Source: Pedobacter sp. Leaf41
GTDB taxonomy: Bacteria; Bacteroidota; Bacteroidia; Sphingobacteriales; Sphingobacteriaceae
DNA: 64,000 nt
Direction: 5' to 3'
Assembly: GCF_001422545.1 (NCBI RefSeq)
Contig: NZ_LMLE01000006.1
Span: forward strand, 538,211-602,210
Shown here: positions 36,348 to 44,330 of the stretch, one piece after another
How positions within the stretch are numbered: position 1 is the first letter of the stretch
Layout of the letters: the number at the start of each line of letters is the position of its first letter
Notes under the pieces: model-generated
What the model saw: only the letters and a program-made list of their open reading frames with translations
Told to the model about the DNA's origin: nothing
Database searches by the model: none
Made by a program: the position numbers and the translations under genes

Positions 36348-36375
36348 AAAAACGTTGCTCCAGGTCAACGTTTTT
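36348..36375 (-). terminator. Hairpin after the Crp-type regulator gene
   Basis: A perfect 10-base inverted repeat, AAAAACGTTG (36348-36357) and CAACGTTTTT (36366-36375), with an 8-base loop. On the minus strand it ends in a run of T and overlaps the regulator stop codon, as an intrinsic terminator would. It could also bind a regulator, given the -7 box just downstream. Confidence 0.65.
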
Positions 36376-36943
36376 AAAGCTTCGCCTTAATTCTACTCAG
36401 CGTAGATGGAGACATGCCAAGATAGGAGGCTGCCATTTTATTTGAAACTCTGAGTAAAAAGCGTGGTTGATGGCTTTTTATCCAGATTACTTTTTCCATG
36501 GCAGTTAAACCCTGAAATCCATATATTCTTTTCTGAGCTACGATAAAACCCTTTTCCAATATCCTGCGATATACGAGCGCAAATGCTGGAATTTGGTCTA
36601 CCAATAAATAAAAATCTGCTCTGCTGATTGTTAATAGTTCTGACTTTTCAATGGTTTGCAGGTATTCGAATGCAGGCTTTTGTTCAATTAAGCTGGGCAA
36701 GGCGGTACCGAATTCCCCTTGGAGCGCAAAATAACGGATACTTTCGCAACCTTCACGGGTAACGGTATAAACCCTGACGCCTCCCTTGTTTACGAAGTAA
36801 TGGTTTTTGCAAACTTCATCGTAATCTAGCAATATCTGGTTGCGACTGGTCTTAATCAGGCTGAACTTGCTGAAAATAGTATCCAGCGAACGCTGATCAA
36901 TATCCGCGATGCTTTTGAGGTAGTGTTCTAAAAGTTTAAACAT
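36374..36943 (-). CDS. Crp/Fnr family transcriptional regulator
   Basis: A 189-residue regulator. Residues 10-130 form a cyclic-nucleotide-binding-type beta roll (KNHYFVNKGGVRVYTVTREGCESIRYFALQGEFG). The C-terminal 45 residues hold a short helix-turn-helix (VSNKMAASYLGMSPSTLSRIKAKL). The cNMP-contact residues of true CRP are not obvious, as is common in Bacteroidota paralogs, which mostly have unknown ligands. It is upstream of the GlcG/HbpS and HIUase-like genes on the same strand and may control them. Confidence 0.88.
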   Translation of the reverse strand: MFKLLEHYLKSIADIDQRSLDTIFSKFSLIKTSRNQILLDYDEVCKNHYFVNKGGVRVYTVTREGCESIRYFALQGEFGTALPSLIEQKPAFEYLQTIEKSELLTISRADFYLLVDQIPAFALVYRRILEKGFIVAQKRIYGFQGLTAMEKVIWIKSHQPRFLLRVSNKMAASYLGMSPSTLSRIKAKL

Positions 36944-37175
36944 TCGGGTCGGCTAAAAAATCAGGCTAAATGTAAAGAAATAATCTACATACCTATTTGG
37001 AAAAGATAGGTTTTCCAAACCACTTTTAGTATCAGAATAGTTTGCAAAGATTAATGGTAATGATATAACTTATACAGGTGGTGTTACATTAAGGTTTAAG
37101 TAGCTTTACATCAATGTTATTCTGGTAGCAGAATAATATTTAAGCCAATTAACAGTTAAGCTTGTGATGTAATTT

Positions 37176-38243
37176 ATGAAAAATCTTAAACAAATACTGG
37201 ATATTAGTTATCCAATCATTCAGGCACCTATGCTGGGGGTATCCACCCCTGCGATGGTGGCGGCAGTGGCGAATGCAGGTGGGCTGGGTTGCCTCCCATT
37301 GGGGGGATTATCACCGGAAAAAACATTGGACCTGATTAGAGAGACAAAATCTAAAACCCATAGGCCTTTCGCTGTAAATCTCTTCGCTCATTCGCTGGCA
37401 GCTAAAGTAAGTGTAGACGATATTGAAAAAATGGAGAACTATCTCGAAACGCTCCATAAGGGATATAATTTACCGTTTGAACGTAAGCCAATTTCCTCTT
37501 ACCGGTTCTATAATCACCTTGACCAGATCGGTATCCTTCTGGATGAACAGGTGCCGGTTGTTAGCTTTACTTTTGGCGTACCAGATGCGGACGTAACGTT
37601 AAAGCTAAAACAAAAGGGTATCAAAGTGATTGGAACGGCAACGAGCATCAAGGAAGCAACGATACTGGATAAAGCAGGAATGGATGCTATCGTAGCGCAG
37701 GGTATTGAGGCCGGGGGACACAGGGGAGGTTTTTTAGAGGATGAATCTCTGCCGCAGGTCGGGCTGCTATCACTTGTTCCGCAAATAGTGGATGCGGTGA
37801 AGGTTCCCGTGATTGCTGCCGGGGGAATTTTCGACCAACGGACGATTAAAGCGGTTTTTGCCCTTGGCGCAGCAGGTGCACAACTGGGCAGTTATTTTAT
37901 CGCGGCAGAGGAAAGTGCAGCCAGCGAAGTTTACAAGGAAAGTATACTCAACTCAACTGATATCTCCACTGAACTTACCAGGGCATTTACAGGGAAATGG
38001 GCAAGGGGAGTAAGGAACAGTTTCATGAAAGAACTCAAAAATTCAGGACTGACTATTCCGTATTACACTTATCAGAACAGTTTAACCTCAGCTCTCAGAG
38101 ATTTTGGCAAATCCGCCGGAATCGCCGATATTATTTCGCTCTGGGCTGGCCAGTCTGCTTCTCGAAGTAAACGTGGAAGTACCGAAGCGTTGTTTGGTGA
38201 ACTTATCAATCAAATTAAAAGCGGTCCAAATCCATTATTTTGA
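37176..38243 (+). CDS. Nitronate monooxygenase, NPD/2-nitropropane dioxygenase family
   Basis: A 355-residue cytosolic FMN-dependent TIM-barrel enzyme that oxidises alkyl nitronates (for example propionate 3-nitronate) to carbonyl compounds and nitrite. The N-terminal PIIQAPMLGVSTPAMVAAVANAGGLGCLPLGGL, the active-site histidine region AQGIEAGGHRGGF, and the FMN phosphate loop PVIAAGGIFDQRTIKAVFALGAAGAQLGS identify class I enzymes. It is monocistronic, and no nitro-compound genes are nearby. Confidence 0.9.
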   Translation: MKNLKQILDISYPIIQAPMLGVSTPAMVAAVANAGGLGCLPLGGLSPEKTLDLIRETKSKTHRPFAVNLFAHSLAAKVSVDDIEKMENYLETLHKGYNLPFERKPISSYRFYNHLDQIGILLDEQVPVVSFTFGVPDADVTLKLKQKGIKVIGTATSIKEATILDKAGMDAIVAQGIEAGGHRGGFLEDESLPQVGLLSLVPQIVDAVKVPVIAAGGIFDQRTIKAVFALGAAGAQLGSYFIAAEESAASEVYKESILNSTDISTELTRAFTGKWARGVRNSFMKELKNSGLTIPYYTYQNSLTSALRDFGKSAGIADIISLWAGQSASRSKRGSTEALFGELINQIKSGPNPLF

Positions 38244-38605
38244 ACGTTCTTTTGAAAAAAATATAATATGCTTTCAGTAAGAAAAGACGTTACAAAGGGA
38301 AGGACAGGCAAGTAATTGGGGCTTTTGACTGAAACTTTCAATGCCCAGGATCTGGATGGGTATCAAATCGTTTATGAACGTAAGGCATCAATCGTCAATA
38401 TATTGGACGCAGGGTGCTGTTTTTAAATCTCTATATTGAGCGTTAAAGGTTACCAGGGTATATCAGAAAGCGGATCATTTTATCTTTGCCGCTACCAAGA
38501 TTAATTCTGGCTCCTTTTTTACTTCGATGGCACCATGCATTATTTCCATCATGTAAATGGATCATTGGGCGTCTTAAGGTTTGTTTGCCATATGCCATTT
38601 AAACG
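38244..38605. other. Intergenic region with a 51-codon minus-strand ORF
   Basis: 362 bases. An ORF at 38443-38598 on the minus strand begins MAYGKQTLRRPMIHLHDG and contains GARINLGSGKDKMIRF. It starts 7 bases after the LysR stop on the same strand. Its family is unknown and it has no visible ribosome binding site, so it may be a small cotranscribed protein or chance. Nothing else is seen. Confidence 0.35.
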
Positions 38606-39514
38606 TTAACTGGATTTGTTAAGTTTATTCGGATCTAAAAACCGATTTTTTTCGGTACGATCGTACAAGCTTATAAAGGCTTTTAAAGTGGGTGAAAGAG
38701 GAACATCTCTTCTAAAGGTAAGAACTGTCGTCATCAAGGCCAGCTCCCTGGGCAGAGAGAGGGTCCTGACTTTTCGATTACCATAAAACGTAGAAATAAT
38801 CTCTTTGGGAAGGAAGCTGAAGCCGATGCCGGACTCAATAAAATTAACAACTCCCTCAATTGAGTTCATTACAGTTTTATGGTATTGCGAAACTCCTTTG
38901 CTAACCAGCCAGGATTCGAGCCTTGCCCTGAACACGCAGCCCTGGTCAAAAACGATTGCCTTGAGCGGATTTCGTTTGAGTAGTTCCGCTATGTTTTTGC
39001 AGTCTTCCGGTACAACAGCAACTACTTCTTCGTCACTGATCCATATTTGATCGAGTTCGGGAACGTTAAGTGGAGCGGGAACAAATGCGGCGTCCAAACG
39101 GTAATTCACCACATCGCTTATCAGTGATCTGGGCATAGCCGAAGTAAACTCCAGGTCGATAAATGGAAATTTCGAGGCAAGACGGTTTACCAGCTCAGGT
39201 CCCTTGGTCGCCATCATGGTCTCCAGCGCACCAATTTTTACCTGCCCTTTTAGCTCTTCTGTGTTTCCAACTGATCGCTTGGCTTCATCAATCAGCTGGT
39301 TCAGTTTTTTGCTGTATACCATCAGCGTTTCTCCAGCGGGTGTTAAACGTACCTTACGGGATGAGCGGTCAAACAGCAGAGTCCCGAATTCTTCTTCAAG
39401 ACTTTTTATCCTCGCAGTCACATTAGACTGAACGGTAAACATCTCCTCTGCAGCTTTTGTAAAACTACCGTGTTGTGCCACAGCTTCGAATAAATTTAAA
39501 TCGTTTGTATTCAT
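38606..39514 (-). CDS. LysR family transcriptional regulator
   Basis: A 302-residue regulator. The N-terminal winged helix is standard (LFEAVAQHGSFTKAAEEMFTVQSNVTARIKSLEEEFGTLLFDRSSRKVRLTPAGE), and residues 90-290 form the substrate-binding effector domain (GQVKIGALETMMATKGPELVNRL onward). It is divergent from an alpha/beta hydrolase gene across an 87-base interval, the classic LysR arrangement, so that hydrolase is its most likely target. The ligand is unknown. Confidence 0.92.
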   Translation of the reverse strand: MNTNDLNLFEAVAQHGSFTKAAEEMFTVQSNVTARIKSLEEEFGTLLFDRSSRKVRLTPAGETLMVYSKKLNQLIDEAKRSVGNTEELKGQVKIGALETMMATKGPELVNRLASKFPFIDLEFTSAMPRSLISDVVNYRLDAAFVPAPLNVPELDQIWISDEEVVAVVPEDCKNIAELLKRNPLKAIVFDQGCVFRARLESWLVSKGVSQYHKTVMNSIEGVVNFIESGIGFSFLPKEIISTFYGNRKVRTLSLPRELALMTTVLTFRRDVPLSPTLKAFISLYDRTEKNRFLDPNKLNKSS

Positions 39515-39552
39515 ATATCATAAATAACGATAGTACACATCATATTAAATCA

Positions 39553-39584
39553 TTTTATTTGATTAAATATAGTGGGTACTTTTG
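39553..39584 (+). promoter_or_regulatory. Promoter of the alpha/beta hydrolase gene
   Basis: TTTT (39553-39556), a 20-base spacer and a perfect TACTTTTG -7 box (39577-39584). The ATG at 39602 follows 17 bases later. This rules out the longer in-frame reading from 39572, which starts inside the promoter. Confidence 0.6.
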
Positions 39585-39601
39585 AGAAAATAAAGAATAA
39601 A

Positions 39602-40573
39602 ATGAAAAAAAATAAATTGGCCACTATTCTGATGCTGGCCGGTCTTTTCACAAACCTAACCATCATGGGACAATCAAAAATAACTAAGAAAAATGAAGGA
39701 GAAGATTCTTCAGCGCAGGTCCATTACCGCAAAGTAATTGCAAACGGACAAAATATTTTTTACCGTGAAGCTGGAGCGGCAGGGGCGCCAACGATATTGC
39801 TGCTGCACGGATATCCGACATCGTCGCATATGTTCCGGGAACTTATTCCCATGCTCAGTGGCAAATATCGCGTTCTTGCTCCGGATTTACCCGGCTTTGG
39901 CTACAGCGATGCACCGGACAGAGAAAAATTCAAATATACATTCGACAACCTCACCAAAACCATGCAATCTTTTGTCGATAAGCTTGGCCTTAAAAGATTT
40001 GCCATTTATGTTTTTGATTATGGTGCGCCGACAGGTTTCCGCCTTGCCCTTGCAAACCCTGAAAAAATAACAGGCATCATTTCACAGAACGGGAATGCCT
40101 ATGTTGAAGGGCTGAGTAACGGCTGGAACCCGATGCAGAAATATTGGGAGCATGACACCAAGGAAAATAGAGATGCCCTGAGGACATTCGTCACTGCAGA
40201 ACAAACAAGATTCCAGTATTTCACTGGGGTTGAGGATACCACCATGATCGCACCTGAATCTTATACGCTCGACCAGCACTTTCTTAATCGGCCTGAATCT
40301 GCAGAAATCCAGCTCGACCTTTTAAATGACTATAAAACAAATGTTGCGCTATATCCTAAATTCCAGGAATATTTCAGAACCTATAAACCCAAATTTTTGG
40401 CTGTCTGGGGAAACAGAGATCCGTTCTTTTTGCCAGCAGGGGCCGAAGCATATAAAAGGGATATGCCTGATGCTATTGTGAAATTCTATAATACAGGTCA
40501 TTTTGCGCTCGAAACGCATGTTAAAGAGATTGGAAATGAAATATTGAACTTTCTTACTGCGCTGCCGCAATAA
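39602..40573 (+). CDS. Exported alpha/beta hydrolase, dehalogenase/epoxide-hydrolase-like
   Basis: From the ATG at 39602 the protein has 323 residues: a signal peptide ending near TIMGQ, then a canonical alpha/beta hydrolase with oxyanion motif LLHGYPTSSHMF. The nucleophile elbow reads VFDYGAPTG, with aspartate rather than serine, as in haloalkane dehalogenases and epoxide hydrolases. A later aspartate (WGNRDPFF) and histidine (NTGHFALE) complete the triad. Export is unusual for those families. It is divergently transcribed from a LysR regulator and no partner enzyme is adjacent. Confidence 0.88.
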   Translation: MKKNKLATILMLAGLFTNLTIMGQSKITKKNEGEDSSAQVHYRKVIANGQNIFYREAGAAGAPTILLLHGYPTSSHMFRELIPMLSGKYRVLAPDLPGFGYSDAPDREKFKYTFDNLTKTMQSFVDKLGLKRFAIYVFDYGAPTGFRLALANPEKITGIISQNGNAYVEGLSNGWNPMQKYWEHDTKENRDALRTFVTAEQTRFQYFTGVEDTTMIAPESYTLDQHFLNRPESAEIQLDLLNDYKTNVALYPKFQEYFRTYKPKFLAVWGNRDPFFLPAGAEAYKRDMPDAIVKFYNTGHFALETHVKEIGNEILNFLTALPQ

Positions 40574-40730
40574 AAGCAGATGTTGCGATGGTAATAGAAT
40601 AAAACGAGATATATAAGTGCCTTATAAATATTGGGTAATGATTGGGAAGGTCTGTTTATCAAGTAATTGACACCAGGCAAAACTGACCAGTATTTTCCGG
40701 GCTCTTGCTAAATAACATAATCGAATAAAA

Positions 40731-41141
40731 ATGGAAATTAAAACGCCGGTACCGCCGTTCAACTATGAAACCGCGATAGAGAAAGTAATGTTGGCAGAGC
40801 GGGCATGGAACAGCCGTGATCCCGAAACAATATGTATGGCCTATACCCTAAATACACAGTGGCGAAACCGTTCACAGTTTATTTCAGGGCGAGAGGAGGT
40901 GAAAGCATTCCTGGTTACAAAATGGGAGAAAGAACTTAGCTATAAACTTAAAAAAGAACTTTGGTCATTTAGTGAGAACAGGATAGCTGTCCGTTTTGAA
41001 TATGAATGGCATGACGATCAAGGACAATGGTTCCGAAGTTTCGGTAACGAACTTTGGGAATTTGATGAATACGGGCTAATGGATAAGAGGTTCGCAAGCA
41101 TCAATGACCTTGCTATCGATGAAAAAGATCGGAAACTGTAA
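40731..41141 (+). CDS. DUF1348 / NTF2-fold protein
   Basis: A 136-residue cytosolic protein of the SnoaL-like nuclear-transport-factor-2 superfamily, DUF1348 branch. The family core is clear: [48 protein letters not shown] and [33 protein letters not shown]. The function of the family is unknown. It stands alone 157 bases after the exported hydrolase gene, so co-transcription is possible but not shown. Confidence 0.88.
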   Translation: MEIKTPVPPFNYETAIEKVMLAERAWNSRDPETICMAYTLNTQWRNRSQFISGREEVKAFLVTKWEKELSYKLKKELWSFSENRIAVRFEYEWHDDQGQWFRSFGNELWEFDEYGLMDKRFASINDLAIDEKDRKL

Positions 41142-41415
41142 ACGTGTCAGAAATCACTTACAAAGACGCTACCCAGTTTTGAAAGCGCCTTTTTTGCTGT
41201 ATAGCGTGTTAAAATCTTGACAACAAGGAAACCAACAAACAAAGCATGAATTGCTTTGAAATTTTTTAGCCCTATTAATTCGTTATGGTTATTTTCTGGG
41301 CGTATGATCCAGATGATATGATCATGAGCTTTCTAACATCAAATCATTTATACAGATTAGATTCTATGATCCCCGTTTCTAACAGCCCAATACGTAATTT
41401 AATTAACTTTGACTT

Positions 41416-41799
41416 ATGAAATATTTTAAAACAGTTGTTTTTTGTTTTCTTCTAGCTTCTGTGATCAGCCTGGGTGGAGTGTTTGTTCTGCAATCTACTG
41501 CTTTGATTGGAAAAGCAGATACTGATTTCAGAAACCTGCCTTATGGTATCGCTATGGGCATCAATCTATGTTTCTTTATTGGGAGCCTTACTATTTTGCT
41601 TAATCTTAAGGAATCGGTTCGCTTTAATATGCTCTACAAGGCGCTGAGTTTTTTCCTGCTGCCAAGTTTGATTGTGTTATTTTTATTGCTTGCCATGTGG
41701 GATGAACCTTGGCCGGGCGTGCTGTTTTGTGTCCCTTACCTGTTTGTTCTGATTATTTCTTTTGTTCGTTCAAGAAACCAACACTCCGGGAATGATTAG
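41416..41799 (+). CDS. Small integral membrane protein, unknown function
   Basis: 127 residues with four predicted transmembrane helices: one near residues 5-28, one near 44-62 (YGIAMGINLCFFIGSLTILL), one near 73-93 (LSFFLLPSLIVLFLLLA) and one near 99-117. No conserved motif was recognised. A short charged C-terminus (RSRNQHSGND) would face the cytoplasm or periplasm depending on orientation. Codon use looks like its neighbours. Confidence 0.7.
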   Translation: MKYFKTVVFCFLLASVISLGGVFVLQSTALIGKADTDFRNLPYGIAMGINLCFFIGSLTILLNLKESVRFNMLYKALSFFLLPSLIVLFLLLAMWDEPWPGVLFCVPYLFVLIISFVRSRNQHSGND

Positions 41800-43313
41800 T
41801 CAAGAATTGTTCGATATTTTTTGCGCAGTGTGAGGTTCGAATTAGTTTTGTAAAACTTCTTGCTTGTTAAGTCTTTCTAACAGTTTTTAAACAGGGTGAC
41901 AAAATATATGGTTTGGCAAAAATTGGGAAGAAATAATCATTGGGATCTATAGCATTGCTAAGCTTGACACGACGAATGTGCATCAGTAGATTTTACAAAA
42001 ATAGATCCTTTCAAGCGGTAGTACTCCGGTGTTGAAAAAAAACTGTGTACACGATCCATCTAATCAGCAATGAACACTATAGCATTAACTATTTATTCTA
42101 TGGGAAAAGATTTTATGCGTTCACCATGGTCTTACAACTCCTATAAGAAAAAAACAGCGATATGTATTAGTAAATGGTAAATCAACAGGTTAGGACATCT
42201 TTTATCCTAAATACCGCTCGGTATCTATATCCGCTCGACAAAAATAGCTAAGCGTAAATCTTTAAATAAAATTTGACTGGAAGATTCAGATGAGGTAAGA
42301 TAATAGGTATATAATTTTGAAAATTGCATTGCTTTGGTTAGTCAATAATATTGTTAGCTTAATCTTTTTATGATAAGGGCTTTTCTTTTCGGCGAAATTT
42401 TTGAAAAACTGTTTACATCTGAAAAAAAAATATAATTGGAGAGATACGACCTTAGCTTTGTGAATTAAACTTTCAAAAAAATCAATATTTTTTTTTACTA
42501 TATTAGTATTATGGAAATAATTTTTAACTTTTTATTTATGGTGCTTTGCATTCCCTTCAAATGGGTTGCCAAACAATTGGATAAGGAAATTTAAATTGCA
42601 TTCTCATTGGAACTTCCAGTCTGATAATGATGTTTGGGCTAGATATTATATGCTTCAAAAATCTGCTCTGTTAATCTTTATGATAATTGATCCAGCCTAT
42701 TTGATAATTCCTACATAAAATCAGTCCTTTCCTTTGAATCAATTACAATAGGCTCAATAAGCAGTAAAAACGCTTTCATGTATCGAAAGTAATCCCGATT
42801 ATCGGTACTAACGTGAGCAATAATCAAAGTACTGCGAATATGGCTTTAAGAATAGACTGACCCCGTCCCGCCAGAAATGTATTTAGCGTAAATTATTGCT
42901 TGTCTTTGTGTTAGTGTTTTGGCAAAGAGGGGTCAACTGAATTGGTTTTAAAATAAAATAAATAAAACGTAATAACTTGCGTTCGTATCAATTTAAAAAA
43001 GTGATCGTTTTTTTGGAAGTTTTATCTGTAATAAGATGGCAAGTAAATTCAAGAATGTAAGATCCACTACTGAATCTGTTGGTTACTGACGATGAAATCT
43101 CCAGTCGACAGACAGTTTTTTCAGAAGAACAACTCCAATATTAAAGTTAATTTTACGAATGGGGTTTCGTGAGATACTTCAGTCATAGTACATAGGAATT
43201 TCTAAAAGGTTACCTACTGTGGAAATTATTTCTTTGATTTTTTAAAACCAAATACCTGTTGATCTGTTTTATTTACTTGTCCCGGTTTCGTTTACACAAA
43301 ATTTATATTTTAA
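41800..43313. other. Gene-poor 1.5 kb region
   Basis: No convincing gene of ordinary size. It contains copy 3 of the TTGACCCC repeat (42857-42945) and two very short ORFs: a 27-codon one at 42511-42594 reading MEIIFNFLFMVLCIPFKW and then VAKQLDKEI, and a 36-codon one beginning near 42070 (MNTIALTIYSMGKDF). The first has the look of a single-span membrane peptide but lacks independent support. The remainder is AT-rich with no clear hairpins, and may be decayed accessory DNA. Confidence 0.45.
42857..42945 (+). repeat. TTGACCCC/GGGG mini-element, copy 3
   Basis: Begins CTGACCCCGTCCCGCC and ends GAGGGGTCAACTGAATTGG. It preserves the terminal inverted repeat TGACCCC/GGGGTCA best of the three copies. 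It aligns with copies at 10103-10190 and 13674-13764 at about 30 kb distance. Confidence 0.6.
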
Positions 43314-43526
43314 ATGAGAAAAGGGACAGTCATTGCTTACAACACCAAAATCGGGCATGGAATTATTAAAGATACCAATAACCAGAAAATAAAATTTCAC
43401 CTGGAAAGCAAAGAGCAGGTCAGCCGTTTAGATTTTGTTCAATTTGATATTGCTTTTGTTAACGGTTCATTAAGAGCGGTTGATGTTTCAAAAATTCACG
43501 ATTCTGAGGTTATATCACTCAAATGA
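43314..43526 (+). CDS. Cold-shock-domain-like small protein
   Basis: A 70-residue protein whose N-terminal 45 residues resemble a cold-shock OB fold: KGTVIAYNTKIGHGIIKDTNNQKIKFH corresponds to the opening strand with RNP-1-like KIGHGII and RNP-2-like IKFHLES. The aromatic residues that contact nucleic acid in classical CspA (FGFI, VFVHF) are largely replaced, so RNA binding may be weak or altered. Monocistronic, convergent with the TetR gene. The start at the ATG preceding RKGTV is the only reasonable one. Confidence 0.7.
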   Translation: MRKGTVIAYNTKIGHGIIKDTNNQKIKFHLESKEQVSRLDFVQFDIAFVNGSLRAVDVSKIHDSEVISLK

Positions 43527-43599
43527 TTTGATTTGATAGCTGGTGAAATGATTAGAATTCGAGTGGGATGATGTTAAGTGAGTGCCTTTAATGAATGAT

Positions 43600-44196
43600 C
43601 TATAGTTCAAAACCAAGCACTTTGTAAGCCTCCTTTTTATATCTCTGCAGGTGTTTGTTATAGGATTCCTGATCAGCAATCATACTCAGAAAATAATAGG
43701 CCCCATCGGAAATGACAAAAATAATATCAGCAGCTTCCGCTGCATCCTGAATTTGGATCAATTCTTTATCTATACAGTTTTGTATAAGCTTTTCAAGCCA
43801 TTTCCTCAATATCAAATGCAGGTCCCGGAAATGTTCCCGGATTTTCTTATTCCGGAAAATCAGGGCAAAGCAGTTATAAAAAATACTGTCATCTACATAA
43901 CTGTTCCACTTTCGTGAAAAGATATTTTCCATCACCACTTTTAGTTTGCTCAGTGGATCCGCATATTCTTGCTGGGGTTCATAGACGTTTTGGTAACCGG
44001 TAACAATAAAATCAATCAGGCCGAGCAACATTTCCTCTTTATTGGAGAAATAGTGCACCACCAGGCTCTGGTGCATATCGAGCTCTTTGGCAATCTTCCC
44101 AAAGGAAACATTCTCAATGCCTTCTATTCTGGCAATTTCATAGAAGGCTTGTATAATCTTTTTCTGCTGACCTTCCTTTAAGCTTTTTCTACCCAT
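43600..44196 (-). CDS. TetR family transcriptional regulator
   Basis: A 198-residue repressor-type regulator. The N-terminal DNA-binding part is clear (IENVSFGKIAKELDMHQSLVVHYFSNKEEMLLGLIDF), followed by an all-helical ligand domain. It is divergent from the SusC gene of the phosphoester locus with 134 bases between starts, so it is the most likely controller of that locus. TetR proteins are unusual as SusC/D regulators; hybrid two-component, AraC, LacI or sigma/anti-sigma systems are commoner. Confidence 0.9.
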   Translation of the reverse strand: MGRKSLKEGQQKKIIQAFYEIARIEGIENVSFGKIAKELDMHQSLVVHYFSNKEEMLLGLIDFIVTGYQNVYEPQQEYADPLSKLKVVMENIFSRKWNSYVDDSIFYNCFALIFRNKKIREHFRDLHLILRKWLEKLIQNCIDKELIQIQDAAEAADIIFVISDGAYYFLSMIADQESYNKHLQRYKKEAYKVLGFEL

Positions 44197-44330
44197 AAGA
44201 ATCCTAAACTATAAATTTTCTGCGAATTAACACGTTTTAAAATAGATTTACTGAATGGTCAATTTATTTAATAAAGATTTTATGATGCCTTAACATTCCG
44301 ATAGTTCCTTTGCAGCATAAATCAAACAAC

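Noticed and set aside
39572..39601. Longer start for the alpha/beta hydrolase
   Set aside because: It would begin inside the TACTTTTG promoter box; the ATG at 39602 gives a proper signal peptide.
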